Shown: piece by piece, positions 1-8,589 of the stretch | How the letters are laid out: each line of letters starts with the position of its first letter | Numbering within the stretch: position 1 is the first letter of the stretch | From: Alphaproteobacteria bacterium | GTDB lineage: Bacteria > Pseudomonadota > Alphaproteobacteria > RF32 > CAG-239 | DNA length: 64,000 bases | NCBI GenBank assembly: GCA_015062235.1 | Contig: SUUZ01000002.1 | Coordinates: 124,001 to 188,000, forward strand | Direction of reading: 5' to 3' | Made by a program: the position numbers and the translations under genes | Notes under the pieces: model-generated | What the model was told of the DNA's origin: nothing | Seen by the model: the letters and a program-made list of their open reading frames with translations, nothing else | Database searches by the model: none

Positions 1-922
1 AGGCTTCGAGACGGGCTTGGTAATAATCAACAATACTATCAGCCTTTGCTTTAGATGCTTCAATTACATCATCTGATGTTATAATCGCTGCAGAAGGTAA
101 ATAATCAAATAATGTTGGTAATGCCTCGTCATAGAAAAAAGGCAACCAATTTTCTAAGCCAATATATTTTTGACCATTGGAAATAGCTTCATATATCTCA
201 TCACCACTAAAATTAGCACCAAAAGCTTCGCGATATTTGGAACGAAAATTTTTAATTGTATTAGCATCTAAAATAACTTCGCTCATTACCTTAAATTTAT
301 AAGAATTAAGTTCACTTGTTGTGCGTTGACTCATAACATCAAATTTACGAATACGCTCAACTTCGTCATCAAACAAATCTATGCGCAATGGTTCTTCTGT
401 ACCAACAGGAAAAATATCTATAATATCGCCACGAACAGCATATTCTCCAGATTCATAAACTTGAGCAACTCTCGTATAACCATTAACTGAAACATAATGC
501 AAGAAATCATTAAAATTCAATTTGCTACCAACAGAAACTTCACGTGATGAATTAAGAAAAATTTTCTTTAAAGGAAGTTTTTGTAAGATAGCTCCAACTG
601 ATGTTACAATTATTCTAGGTTTATCTGCAGTTGGATTTTGAGCAAGCTCTGATAAACAATCAATACGAGTTGATATGATGTTGGGATTGGGAGAAACTCG
701 GTCATAAGGAACAGTATCCCATGCAGGAAAACGTAAAACTTTAATATCTGGATGAATATATTCTAGAAGAGATGCAATATTAGAAAGTTCAACCCCACTT
801 GATGCAATATAAATAATATCATTTTGAGAATTAAGCGCAAACTCCCCCACCAAAAAGGCATCATATCCTTTGGCTACAGATGAAAATGTTGTTCCTTTAA
901 TTTTTTTGATATTATATTGCAT
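1..922 (-). CDS. mfd: Transcription-repair coupling factor Mfd, N-terminal part (runs off left edge)
   Basis: Mfd is the ATP-dependent translocase that removes stalled RNA polymerase from damaged DNA and recruits UvrA. Only about the first 307 residues are here, reading leftwards from ATG at 920-922; no stop is reached, so the ORF track omits it. I translated it by hand. The family signatures of the UvrB-like N-terminal module are clear: FPAWDTVPYDRVSPN near residue 60 and SGEYAVRGDIIDIFP near residue 165. The helicase domains lie outside the window. It diverges from recG, with 91 bp between the two starts. The reading frame is open throughout the visible part. Confidence 0.93.
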   Translation of the reverse strand, partial: MQYNIKKIKGTTFSSVAKGYDAFLVGEFALNSQNDIIYIASSGVELSNIASLLEYIHPDIKVLRFPAWDTVPYDRVSPNPNIISTRIDCLSELAQNPTADKPRIIVTSVGAILQKLPLKKIFLNSSREVSVGSKLNFNDFLHYVSVNGYTRVAQVYESGEYAVRGDIIDIFPVGTEEPLRIDLFDDEVERIRKFDVMSQRTTSELNSYKFKVMSEVILDANTIKNFRSKYREAFGANFSGDEIYEAISNGQKYIGLENWLPFFYDEALPTLFDYLPSAAIITSDDVIEASKAKADSIVDYYQARLEA

Positions 923-1013
923 TTTTTATTGCTTGCTATTTACTTAACGCACAAAAATATATACAATAGCTCTTGCTTATGCAAGTTTTATTTGAAATAT
1001 GAAAGAAAAATTT

Positions 1014-3095
1014 ATGCGTCCTGAAATTTTGTATCCTCTATTTGCTGATATTTCTTCGTTAAAAGGCATTGGAACGAAAACGGTTAAGCTTTTACAAAAC
1101 TTGTTAGGCTCTACAAAATTAATTGATTTAGCCTTTCACTTGCCATCAAATTTGGTCGATAGGAGCTATTGTCCCAAATTGGTTGATGCAATATCTGGGC
1201 GAATTTGCACAATAAAAGCCAAAGTAGTTGAACATATTGCACCAAAGTCTAAACATCAGCCATACAAAGTAATAATGAGTGATGGTACTGATAATATTAG
1301 TTTAATTTTTTTCAAAATTTATGCTGATTCAATAGCTAAAAATCTGCCAATTGGTAGCACCAGAATAGTTAGCGGAAAACTAGATAGTTTTAACGGTAAT
1401 TTGCAGATGTCGCATCCAGACTATATTGTTGATGAAAATGACATCAATAAACTTCCTTTGTTTGAAGCTGTTTATCCTTTGACTGCTGGTATTTCAACCA
1501 AAATGATTAATAGATATATAAACCAAGCATTACAAAAAGTTCCTAATTTACCAGAATGGCTTGATAATGAATTTTTGAAAAAACAAGGTTGGAACAATTT
1601 TAGGCAAGCTCTAACCAATGTTCATTCTCCTCGCTATCGTTCTGATTTAGAACCTTTTTCTAAAGATAGAGCACGTCTTGCTTATGATGAATTGTTAGCT
1701 AACCAATTAGCTTTGGCAATTGTACGTGAAAGAGTCAAAAAGCAAAAAGGAAGAATAATTAAAGGCAACGGAATGTTGCGCAAAAAAATTATGGAGAAAT
1801 TGTCTTTTGAACTTACAAAAGCGCAAAAAAATGTACTAGCTGAAATCTACACAGATCAGGCAGAACCTTTTAGAATGCTCAGACTTTTACAAGGAGATGT
1901 AGGATCTGGTAAAACCATTGTTGCACTGCTTGCAATGTTAAATGCTGTAGAAAGCGGTGTTCAAGCTGCAATTATGGCACCAACTGAAATATTAGCCAAA
2001 CAACATTATGAAACTATTGCGCCTTTGTGTGAAGATATTGGAATTAAGGCAGAGCTTTTAATTGGCAAAACAAAAGGTAAAACTCGTAATAATATTTTGC
2101 AAGATTTAGAAAATGGTAAAATAAATATTATTATCGGTACACATGCACTATTTCAAGAAGATGTTAAATATAAAGATTTGGGGTTTGTGGTTGTCGATGA
2201 ACAGCATCGTTTTGGTGTACATCAACGCTTAAGTTTATCTAACAAAGGCGACAAGGCTGATGTTTTGATTATGACAGCAACTCCTATCCCTCGTACATTG
2301 GTTTTAACCTCTTATGGGGATATGGAATATTCTAAAATTGATCAAATGCCTGAGGGACGCAAACCTGTCGACACCAGAGTATTGCCTGTAAGTAAATTGG
2401 GTGAAACTATAGCTGCGCTAAAACGAAAACTAGAAGAAGGGACCAGAGCTTATTGGGTGTGCCCATTGGTCGAAGAATCAGAAAAAATAGATTTGGCTGC
2501 TGCCGAAGCACGATATACTGATTTGCAAAATTTTTTTGGCGATAAAGTTGGATTAGTCCATGGCAAAATGAAAGAAAAAGACAAAGACATTGTTATGGAA
2601 CGTTTCAAAAAAGGTGAAATAAATCTTTTGGTTGCTACAACTGTAATTGAGGTTGGAGTTAATGTTCCAGAAGCAACTGTTATGGTTATTGAGCATGCAG
2701 AACGTTTTGGCTTGGCACAGTTGCATCAATTAAGAGGGCGGGTAAAACGTGGAATTAATCCTGCTACATGTTTGTTGTTGTATTCTATGCCTTTGAGCGA
2801 AATTGCTCAAGAACGCCTAAACATTATGAAACAAACTGAAGATGGTTTTTTGATTGCTGAAAAAGATCTAGAATTACGAGGTGGAGGCGAAATTTTGGGT
2901 ACACGTCAAAGTGGATTTTGTTCATTTAGACTAGCTGATATGGATTATCACAAAAATCTGCTAGTAATTGCAAATCAAGATGCCAAGCTTATTTTGAACA
3001 AAGATCCAAATTTACAAAGTGAACGAGGACAGGCGCTGCGTACCCTGCTCTATTTGTTTGAAAAAGACGATAGTATCAAAAATTATCGCGGATAA
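1014..3095 (+). CDS. recG: ATP-dependent DNA helicase RecG
   Basis: RecG is a monomeric superfamily 2 translocase that remodels stalled forks and branched DNA. In the ORF-track numbering the wedge/OB domain is at about 60-160. Walker A GDVGSGKT is at about 299, the DEQH box in VVDEQHRFG at about 400, TATPIPRT at about 425 and the motif VI region QLRGRVKRG at about 577. I prefer the start at MRPEILYPLF (1014) over the track start at 999, because that N-terminus is typical of alphaproteobacterial RecG; neither start has a strong ribosome binding site. One oddity is a Lys in motif VI (RGRVKRG) where most RecG proteins have Gly. Length, 693 residues, is normal. Confidence 0.96.
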   Translation: MRPEILYPLFADISSLKGIGTKTVKLLQNLLGSTKLIDLAFHLPSNLVDRSYCPKLVDAISGRICTIKAKVVEHIAPKSKHQPYKVIMSDGTDNISLIFFKIYADSIAKNLPIGSTRIVSGKLDSFNGNLQMSHPDYIVDENDINKLPLFEAVYPLTAGISTKMINRYINQALQKVPNLPEWLDNEFLKKQGWNNFRQALTNVHSPRYRSDLEPFSKDRARLAYDELLANQLALAIVRERVKKQKGRIIKGNGMLRKKIMEKLSFELTKAQKNVLAEIYTDQAEPFRMLRLLQGDVGSGKTIVALLAMLNAVESGVQAAIMAPTEILAKQHYETIAPLCEDIGIKAELLIGKTKGKTRNNILQDLENGKINIIIGTHALFQEDVKYKDLGFVVVDEQHRFGVHQRLSLSNKGDKADVLIMTATPIPRTLVLTSYGDMEYSKIDQMPEGRKPVDTRVLPVSKLGETIAALKRKLEEGTRAYWVCPLVEESEKIDLAAAEARYTDLQNFFGDKVGLVHGKMKEKDKDIVMERFKKGEINLLVATTVIEVGVNVPEATVMVIEHAERFGLAQLHQLRGRVKRGINPATCLLLYSMPLSEIAQERLNIMKQTEDGFLIAEKDLELRGGGEILGTRQSGFCSFRLADMDYHKNLLVIANQDAKLILNKDPNLQSERGQALRTLLYLFEKDDSIKNYRG

Positions 3096-3268
3096 AATAA
3101 ATATGCATTCTGTAAGCAAGGGGTATTTAGCAGAAAATATTGCCGAAGATATCTATGGATATAACAAACTTGTAAAGTTCGTTATTGCGTAATTTTGGAT
3201 TGATAATGTAAAAAATAGCGCCAAGCCTTCTTTTGAGGACATGACGCTGTTTCTTTATAACGTGGCAA

Positions 3269-3547
3269 TTATTTATTGCCTTTCAGTTTGTGTACTACCC
3301 ATATAATAAATGGGTAGATAGCACAGTAAGTAACAATACCTAACCCCAAGATAATGAAGATGTCTTTGTATTCATAGACAAAGGCGTTGATTTTTTTTGA
3401 GAAAATTGCATAAATTATGACAGCAATCAAAACCCCAAACAAAATCTTTTTCAATCTACTCAAAAAGATGTCTAACTTGGTTAGTTGTTCATTAAATTCC
3501 ATCCAGTCCTGAAGATTATCATCAGGATCCTCATACGGTGTACTCAT
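3269..3547 (-). CDS. Small two-helix membrane protein of unknown function
   Basis: I do not recognise this 92-residue protein. It has an acidic soluble N-terminus (about 1-35, with EDPDDN and a short helix) and two predicted membrane helices, at about 37-53 and 63-86. The tail is short and basic. No convincing Shine-Dalgarno sequence precedes the ATG. It lies downstream of recG on the opposite strand. A GGCAAT/ATTGCC hairpin overlaps its stop codon but has no T-tract. Its reality rests on the clean membrane-protein composition and the lack of a better ORF. Confidence 0.6.
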   Translation of the reverse strand: MSTPYEDPDDNLQDWMEFNEQLTKLDIFLSRLKKILFGVLIAVIIYAIFSKKINAFVYEYKDIFIILGLGIVTYCAIYPFIIWVVHKLKGNK

Positions 3548-3671
3548 AGGCTAAAAATTAAAATTAATAAATCTATAAAATTATTTTCTAATGCAGATTA
3601 CATAGCATTTTTTTTATATTTATTCAATAAAAAACTTAATTAATCTATCATTTTCAATATTTTTTAAAAAC

Positions 3672-3711
3672 AAGGAAGATGGCTAATTTCATTCGCTAAT
3701 ACTCATTCAAG
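3672..3711 (+). repeat. Dispersed intergenic repeat, degenerate copy
   Basis: A 40-nt stretch beginning AAGGAAGATGGCT aligns without gaps to 21710-21749. About a dozen differences are visible and nearly all are C/T or G/A transitions, so it looks like a decayed copy. It lies just outside the distal palindrome of the promoter module, as does the copy at 21710. A related element is at 39406-39522. Confidence 0.5.
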
Positions 3712-3735
3712 TAAAATCAATGCATTACAAAACAA

Positions 3736-3773
3736 AAATATAGCATTTAAACCACCGTTTAAATGCTATATTT
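3736..3773. repeat. Distal 38-bp palindrome of promoter module 1
   Basis: This inverted repeat has 17-bp perfect arms around a CACC core; the inner arms read GCATTTAAAC and GTTTAAATGC. It is the upstream element of a module that recurs at 21629-21664. It is too symmetric and too well conserved between copies to be chance. It could be an operator, a recombinase site or a transcribed hairpin. Confidence 0.85.
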
Positions 3774-3824
3774 ATTTTAATTATACATCAAAAAAAGTAA
3801 AAAAGCAATTAATTATATTTTATG

Positions 3825-3841
3825 ACATATTTTCAATATGT
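3825..3841. repeat. Central small palindrome of promoter module 1
   Basis: ACATATT and AATATGT flank the trinucleotide TTC. The same element, with longer 9-bp arms, is at 21558-21578. In both copies its centre lies 78.5 bp from the distal palindrome centre and 74.5 bp from the proximal one. Confidence 0.65.
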
Positions 3842-3895
3842 TAGCTCGTTTTTCTATCTTTCTTTTTTCATCTTAAAAATCGTTTCACAAATATA

Positions 3896-3964
3896 GCATT
3901 TAAACGGTGGTTTAAATGCACGATTCGGATAATTTAGGGGTAACTTGAAAAAAGGAGAAAGGTT
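3896..3964 (+). promoter_or_regulatory. Proximal palindrome, -10 box and leader of promoter module 1
   Basis: The 24-bp palindrome at 3896-3919 has arms GCATTTAAAC and GTTTAAATGC around GGTG, the reverse orientation of the distal core. It sits where a -35 box would be for the -10-like GATAAT at 3928-3933; no good -35 hexamer is present, which suggests an activator. A short leader follows with AAAGGAGAAA before the ATG at 3965. The stretch from the palindrome to the ATG is nearly identical to 21437-21505 on the other strand. Confidence 0.7.
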
Positions 3965-4813
3965 ATGAAAAAATATTTACTTTTATGTTCAGCTTTAGTT
4001 GTGGCTTCATCAGCTTATGCTTTGGATTGTGCAACACCGCCAACTTGTGAAGACCTTGGTTTTACAATGAGTGCAGATGAATGTGCTGGAAAATTTACTC
4101 TTAAATGCCCTTTTGATAATACTAACGTTTTTTGTGGTATGAATATCAATGATGGTACAGCTTGCCAAAGCAAAATTGGTGATATGACTGTGATTACCTC
4201 CTCAAGTACGCTACTAGGTTCGGGTACAGATTATCTTTATCCTGAAAATTGCATGTCGTGTGGAACAAATGGTATTACTTTAGGGGCTAATTCAACATTA
4301 AACTCTTATTGTGCATTCTCAGAGTGTTATTGTACTGATAAGCCTGGCTATTGTCAGGCCACTATTACATTAGCCGATGGTTCTGCTGTTAAGGGAATAG
4401 AATTACAGAGTGTACTAACCCTTAATATTAATGGTGCCACTACTCTTTATAATACAGATTTTGATGTTGAGCTAGCTGTTTTAAATACAGGAGCTAGCGG
4501 CAAAAATATAGCTATACAGTCAAAATCCACTGGTACTATCTCAACATTACGTGCTGCATATTCTGGTTCACCTACCTATAATATCGTGTTAAGTTCAGGA
4601 AGTTATCTTACCATAACAAATCTTGGGGTACATCCTTCTTTTAATCCTTTAACAACGACGGGTGTTGCAACTGTAAATGTTATAATGAACTCAAACACTA
4701 AATTTACTTATAAAGGAACAACTTATACCAAAGGACTTAGCGTAGGCAACACCGCCCTCACCTGCACGATTATTGCTTCTGTCAATGGCTTACAACTTGG
4801 TGTATGTAAATAG
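3965..4813 (+). CDS. Secreted Cys-rich protein with beta-rich C-terminus
   Basis: This is a 282-residue exported protein of unknown function. Residues 1-19 form a signal peptide ending SSAYA before LDC. The next 39 residues carry paired cysteines (TPPTCEDLG, CAGKFTLKCPFD) and match the protein at 20894-21436 at 31 of 39 positions. A second Cys cluster follows (CMSCG, CYC). From about residue 130 the sequence is rich in Thr, Ser, Asn and Gly in short strands, as in beta-solenoid or fimbrial-type surface proteins; that is inference. The final residues again hold cysteines. It stands alone behind promoter module 1 and ends at a strong terminator. Confidence 0.8.
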   Translation: MKKYLLLCSALVVASSAYALDCATPPTCEDLGFTMSADECAGKFTLKCPFDNTNVFCGMNINDGTACQSKIGDMTVITSSSTLLGSGTDYLYPENCMSCGTNGITLGANSTLNSYCAFSECYCTDKPGYCQATITLADGSAVKGIELQSVLTLNINGATTLYNTDFDVELAVLNTGASGKNIAIQSKSTGTISTLRAAYSGSPTYNIVLSSGSYLTITNLGVHPSFNPLTTTGVATVNVIMNSNTKFTYKGTTYTKGLSVGNTALTCTIIASVNGLQLGVCK

Positions 4814-4847
4814 CTATATAGTTAGTCATTTATTTGTTCTAAATTCT

Positions 4848-4877
4848 ACTCCCCTCAATAAGATTATTGAGGGGAGT
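4848..4877. terminator. Bidirectional hairpin terminator
   Basis: A perfect 12-bp stem (ACTCCCCTCAAT with its complement) encloses a 6-nt loop between two convergent genes. T-rich sequence follows on the + strand. Confidence 0.85.
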
Positions 4878-4883
4878 TTGGAT

Positions 4884-6191
4884 TTATTTAGTTAATTCGC
4901 TAACATTTTTGATAAAATCTTCACCGCGGGCAATAAAATTTTTGTAATAACCAAAGCTTGGAGCTGTTGGCGAAAACAAGACCAAAGTTCCGTTTTGTTG
5001 TTTCATTTCATCATAAGCTAGTTTTACCGCTTGAGCTAGATTTTCAGCTTCTATCAATTTGAAGTCTATTCTGGTTACATATTGACGAATGCTTTCAGCA
5101 ATTTGGGGACCACATTGAAACAAAGTAATAGCTAATTTGACTTTGGGATTTGCTTCAATAAATTTGGCATATTCAGTATAATCTTGTTTATTAATTGTAC
5201 CACCAGAAATGATTGCCATATTATCAGTAAAGCTTTTCATAGCACTAATAGCTGCTTCTGGTGCGGTAGAAATACTATCATTAATAAAACGGATGCCATT
5301 AACCATACCAACATCTTGTAGACGATGCGCTACTTGTTCAAATGATGGCAAACTTTTTAATGCTTGGCGCCAATCTAGCCCCAGATATTCTAATACTGTC
5401 ATAACGCCTGCCAAATTTTCCATATTATGATTGCCATTTATTTGCAAATCATCAATATTACAAATTGCTTCGCCTTTATAATATAGGCATTTATCAATAG
5501 CGTAAAAACCATTTTCTTGCCCATAAAAAATGCAATTTGGTAGACCAGCACTATATTTCATAAGCTCGGCATTATTTACATTAACCACCGCTGCATCTGA
5601 CTTAAATGCAAGATGAATTTTGTCTTTGCAGTAGCCATCGTGCCCACCGTGCCAATCTGTATGAACAGAAAATAAATTGGTAAACATAACAACATTTGGT
5701 GAGTTTTCGATATCTGAAGCCTGATAGCTAGAAAATTCACCAATTATATAATCATTTTCTTCATCAAGTAAGTCAACTAATGCCTTACCAATATTTCCGC
5801 CAAGGGCAACTTTTAAATTTAGGGATTTGAGCATATGATAAAGCATGCTAACACTTAGTGTTTTACCTTTAGAACCCGTTATTCCAATTACTTTGGTATT
5901 AGGATGATTAGCTTTTATCTCTTCTAAAAACAAATTAGAACTTGAGGTTATCACTAGCCCCTGCTCTTTTAATTGACGAATTTCGGGTTTATATATACTT
6001 ACTCCTGGAGAACGAAAAATGACATCACTTTTTGTTGCAAGCTCTTGCAATTTAGCAATACCATCTTCGTCGTTATAGGTATAGATATTTTTACCAAGCT
6101 GATGTTTTTCTAGATAATTTTTAACAGCCTGACCCTCTGTTCCCATACCCCATATAATGATATTTTTATCTTTTAATTCACTAATCAACAT
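4884..6191 (-). CDS. MurD-family UDP-MurNAc-L-Ala glutamate ligase, possibly MurD2-type
   Basis: Mur ligases join amino acids to UDP-MurNAc in cytoplasmic peptidoglycan synthesis. A Rossmann start (IIIWGMGTEGQ), the ATP loop GITGSKGKTLS near residue 110 and HRLQDVG near residue 290 identify the MurD branch. The start is ATG 6191 (MLISELKDKNIIIWG), not the track start, giving 435 residues and an 11-nt overlap with the upstream channel gene. Two features are unlike canonical MurD: the P-loop has SKGKT rather than TNGKS, and the glutamate-site motif reads NDSISTAPE rather than NDSKATN. It also lies outside a dcw cluster. This fits an L-glutamate ligase such as Xanthomonas MurD2 (inference), but a divergent MurD is possible. 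Confidence 0.8.
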   Translation of the reverse strand: MLISELKDKNIIIWGMGTEGQAVKNYLEKHQLGKNIYTYNDEDGIAKLQELATKSDVIFRSPGVSIYKPEIRQLKEQGLVITSSSNLFLEEIKANHPNTKVIGITGSKGKTLSVSMLYHMLKSLNLKVALGGNIGKALVDLLDEENDYIIGEFSSYQASDIENSPNVVMFTNLFSVHTDWHGGHDGYCKDKIHLAFKSDAAVVNVNNAELMKYSAGLPNCIFYGQENGFYAIDKCLYYKGEAICNIDDLQINGNHNMENLAGVMTVLEYLGLDWRQALKSLPSFEQVAHRLQDVGMVNGIRFINDSISTAPEAAISAMKSFTDNMAIISGGTINKQDYTEYAKFIEANPKVKLAITLFQCGPQIAESIRQYVTRIDFKLIEAENLAQAVKLAYDEMKQQNGTLVLFSPTAPSFGYYKNFIARGEDFIKNVSELTK

Positions 6192-8589
6192 TTTTATTAG
6201 ACTTCCTTTTTTTAGCATAGAATTGGGCTTCGGTTCTGTCAGCAATCTGGCTACCTTGGTGAATAACCATTTGACGAAATGGAATTTCAATCCCCTCTTC
6301 CTTAAAACGTCTATTAATTATAAAACGAACATCACTTGGCGCAGTCCAGCCTACATTAATATCTGAAACATAGAAACGAAGTTCAAAATCAAGACTGCTT
6401 TCACCAAAATCTTGAAACAAGACATAAGGTGCTGGTTTTTTAGCAACTTTGGGGTGCGATATGGCAGATTCAAGCAGAATATCTTTAACACGGTCAACAT
6501 CGCTACCGTATGCAACCCCAACTTTTACAGCGTATCTTGCCCAATTGTTTTGGTGAGTACGATTAACCACAGAATTTGACAATACCTGCGAGTTAGGAAT
6601 AATAACACTGGCACGATTAAAGGTTTGAACCTCGGTTGAACGAATATTAATTTGTTTAACCTCGCCTTCGTCATTACCTATAACGACCCAATCTCCAACT
6701 TTTAAGGGGCGTTCTATCAACATGATAATACCTGATACAAAATTGTTGACCACATCTTGAAGACCAAGACCAATACCTACAGACAAAGCACCTGCGATTA
6801 AGGCTATATTAGTTAAGTTTCCACCCATAACCGCAATAGCTAATAGAGCCGCTAAAACATAGCCAATATAAGCAAAACCAGATGCTAGAGAATGTTTAGT
6901 ACCAGAATCAATAGATGTCTTTTCTAGCAATTTAAATTCTATACGATGGCGGATAAATTTAATTAGCCATAAACAAATTACAAATATCAATATTCCCATG
7001 AATATTGATAATAAAGATATCTCTATACCGCCAATAGTAAAACCTGAAAAAGCTTTATATGCTGTTGCCTGTAAAACATCAAATGGCACACCCCACAACA
7101 ATAACAAACCACCAACTAACAACAAAAACAATACTGGCTCTGCTATTATACCAAACCAAAAATCTATCTTACGCAAAAATATACGGCGCATACGGAAAGT
7201 GTTTACCCAAACTCCCATTAGTAATATACGTTGAATAAAATCGTATAAAAATTGGCGAATAATGCTGAAAACACCAATAACTATTGCAGATAGTACTGCA
7301 CGATTAACTATGAAAGAAGCTAGACGAGCATAACCTAATAATGACATACCAATAATACTTAAAGCAAAGAGGCTAATTAACATACCTATTCTGAAAGTAT
7401 TTTTTTCTTGCTCGGCAATTTCTTCTTCATCATCTTCGTTAATAACTTCTACTTGCTCAGAAGCAAAGTAAACATGAGCAATCCAAACAACACAAAATGC
7501 TTTAACCATTGATGCTATCGCCAATATATAAGATAATAATTCTAAAGGATAGTCATAGGTTGTCACGATGTGTTGTAAAAAAGCAAACACTCCAAAAACA
7601 GCAATAGTAAAATAAATTGACCTTGTCATTTTTTTGGCTTTGTCGGTTGGCATTTTAATTAAACGCCATTTTTCATTATAAGGTGTAAACACAACACGGC
7701 ACGAAGCTCGACCAATAATAACATAAAGCAAATAATACAATAAACTTGGCAAGACCAATCCTAAAAAACTTGCCTTCATGAGTTCAGCATTAACAACCCA
7801 ATACCAACAAAAAGAAATTATTGCAGTTGGAATAATGCCATAAGCGAACCATACTGTTATAGAAGCAACAAGTTTGCGTCCTAATCTAGGTGATTCGATA
7901 TCGGCTCGATAGCCCCAACGACGAATAATAAAACGGCGTAACAAATAACCAATGCAAGTTATAAACGCAATAACCAACACAACAATTATTATATTGTCAT
8001 GTACGATATCTTTTTGTTTTGCTGATAAATTAGAATACCAATCATAAGGAGATTTAACAATATCAAAACCAAGTTCTAAAAGTTCACCGTTTACTTTTAG
8101 TAATGTCGGAAAATCAAAAAATCCCCAATCAGATTTTAGCAAATTACCCCATAGCATTTGATTACGTATATCAAAAATGCGTTGATTTAATTCATCAATT
8201 TTGGTGCTAAGGATATCAATTTCAGAAAGGCGTGTCTTTTCGTTGGAAAGTTCTTGATTAAATTCTTGTCTTTTTTGAGCTATTATTTTTGCTTCTGGTA
8301 AATTTTCATCAATAACGCCTAGTGCCTCTATTCTTTTTTCAATAATTTTTATTTCGCTATCAATTATTTTGCGAGCTTCATCAATTTTAATATTGGTTTC
8401 GGTTAAATAAGATATCTCGCTGACTAAGTTATCAATATTAGGTTCTTTGGCTTTAGTTTGTTTTTCAATTTGTGCCAAATGAGATGATACCTCTTTATAA
8501 CTTAAACCAGCACCAAGATTGTCTATTTTATTGGCGTAGACATTAAAGCTAAATAAAATTAAAATTAAAAGAGTGCTAAATTGTTTCAT
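6181..8589 (-). CDS. Large MscS-family mechanosensitive channel (MscK/DUF3772-like)
   Basis: This 802-residue inner-membrane channel probably releases solutes on hypo-osmotic shock. It starts with a signal peptide (about 1-19, ending NVYA). A periplasmic coiled-coil region rich in Glu, Lys and Ile follows at about 25-145. A series of membrane helices spans about 200-600. The MscS pore helix and beta domain follow (GLGLQDVVNNFVSG, ERPLKVGDWVVIG). The C-terminal alpha/beta vestibule has the typical PAPYVLFQDFG motif. Its ATG overlaps the stop of the upstream Asd-like gene (TAATG), and its end overlaps the murD-like start, so the three genes are probably translationally coupled. Confidence 0.92.
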   Translation of the reverse strand: MKQFSTLLILILFSFNVYANKIDNLGAGLSYKEVSSHLAQIEKQTKAKEPNIDNLVSEISYLTETNIKIDEARKIIDSEIKIIEKRIEALGVIDENLPEAKIIAQKRQEFNQELSNEKTRLSEIDILSTKIDELNQRIFDIRNQMLWGNLLKSDWGFFDFPTLLKVNGELLELGFDIVKSPYDWYSNLSAKQKDIVHDNIIIVVLVIAFITCIGYLLRRFIIRRWGYRADIESPRLGRKLVASITVWFAYGIIPTAIISFCWYWVVNAELMKASFLGLVLPSLLYYLLYVIIGRASCRVVFTPYNEKWRLIKMPTDKAKKMTRSIYFTIAVFGVFAFLQHIVTTYDYPLELLSYILAIASMVKAFCVVWIAHVYFASEQVEVINEDDEEEIAEQEKNTFRIGMLISLFALSIIGMSLLGYARLASFIVNRAVLSAIVIGVFSIIRQFLYDFIQRILLMGVWVNTFRMRRIFLRKIDFWFGIIAEPVLFLLLVGGLLLLWGVPFDVLQATAYKAFSGFTIGGIEISLLSIFMGILIFVICLWLIKFIRHRIEFKLLEKTSIDSGTKHSLASGFAYIGYVLAALLAIAVMGGNLTNIALIAGALSVGIGLGLQDVVNNFVSGIIMLIERPLKVGDWVVIGNDEGEVKQINIRSTEVQTFNRASVIIPNSQVLSNSVVNRTHQNNWARYAVKVGVAYGSDVDRVKDILLESAISHPKVAKKPAPYVLFQDFGESSLDFELRFYVSDINVGWTAPSDVRFIINRRFKEEGIEIPFRQMVIHQGSQIADRTEAQFYAKKRKSNKNVD

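Noticed and set aside
3103-3192. 29-codon ORF (MHSVSKGYLAENIAEDIY) directly after recG
   Set aside because: Too short, with no ribosome binding site and no recognisable family; it could be a relic but cannot be supported.
3264-3280. GGCAAT/ATTGCC hairpin as terminator of the 92-residue gene
   Set aside because: The stem includes the stop codon and no T-run follows on the minus strand.
3745-3764. CtrA binding site in the module palindromes (TTAA pairs)
   Set aside because: The TTAA motifs are 8 bp apart, while the CtrA consensus needs 7; the long symmetric arms also do not fit CtrA.
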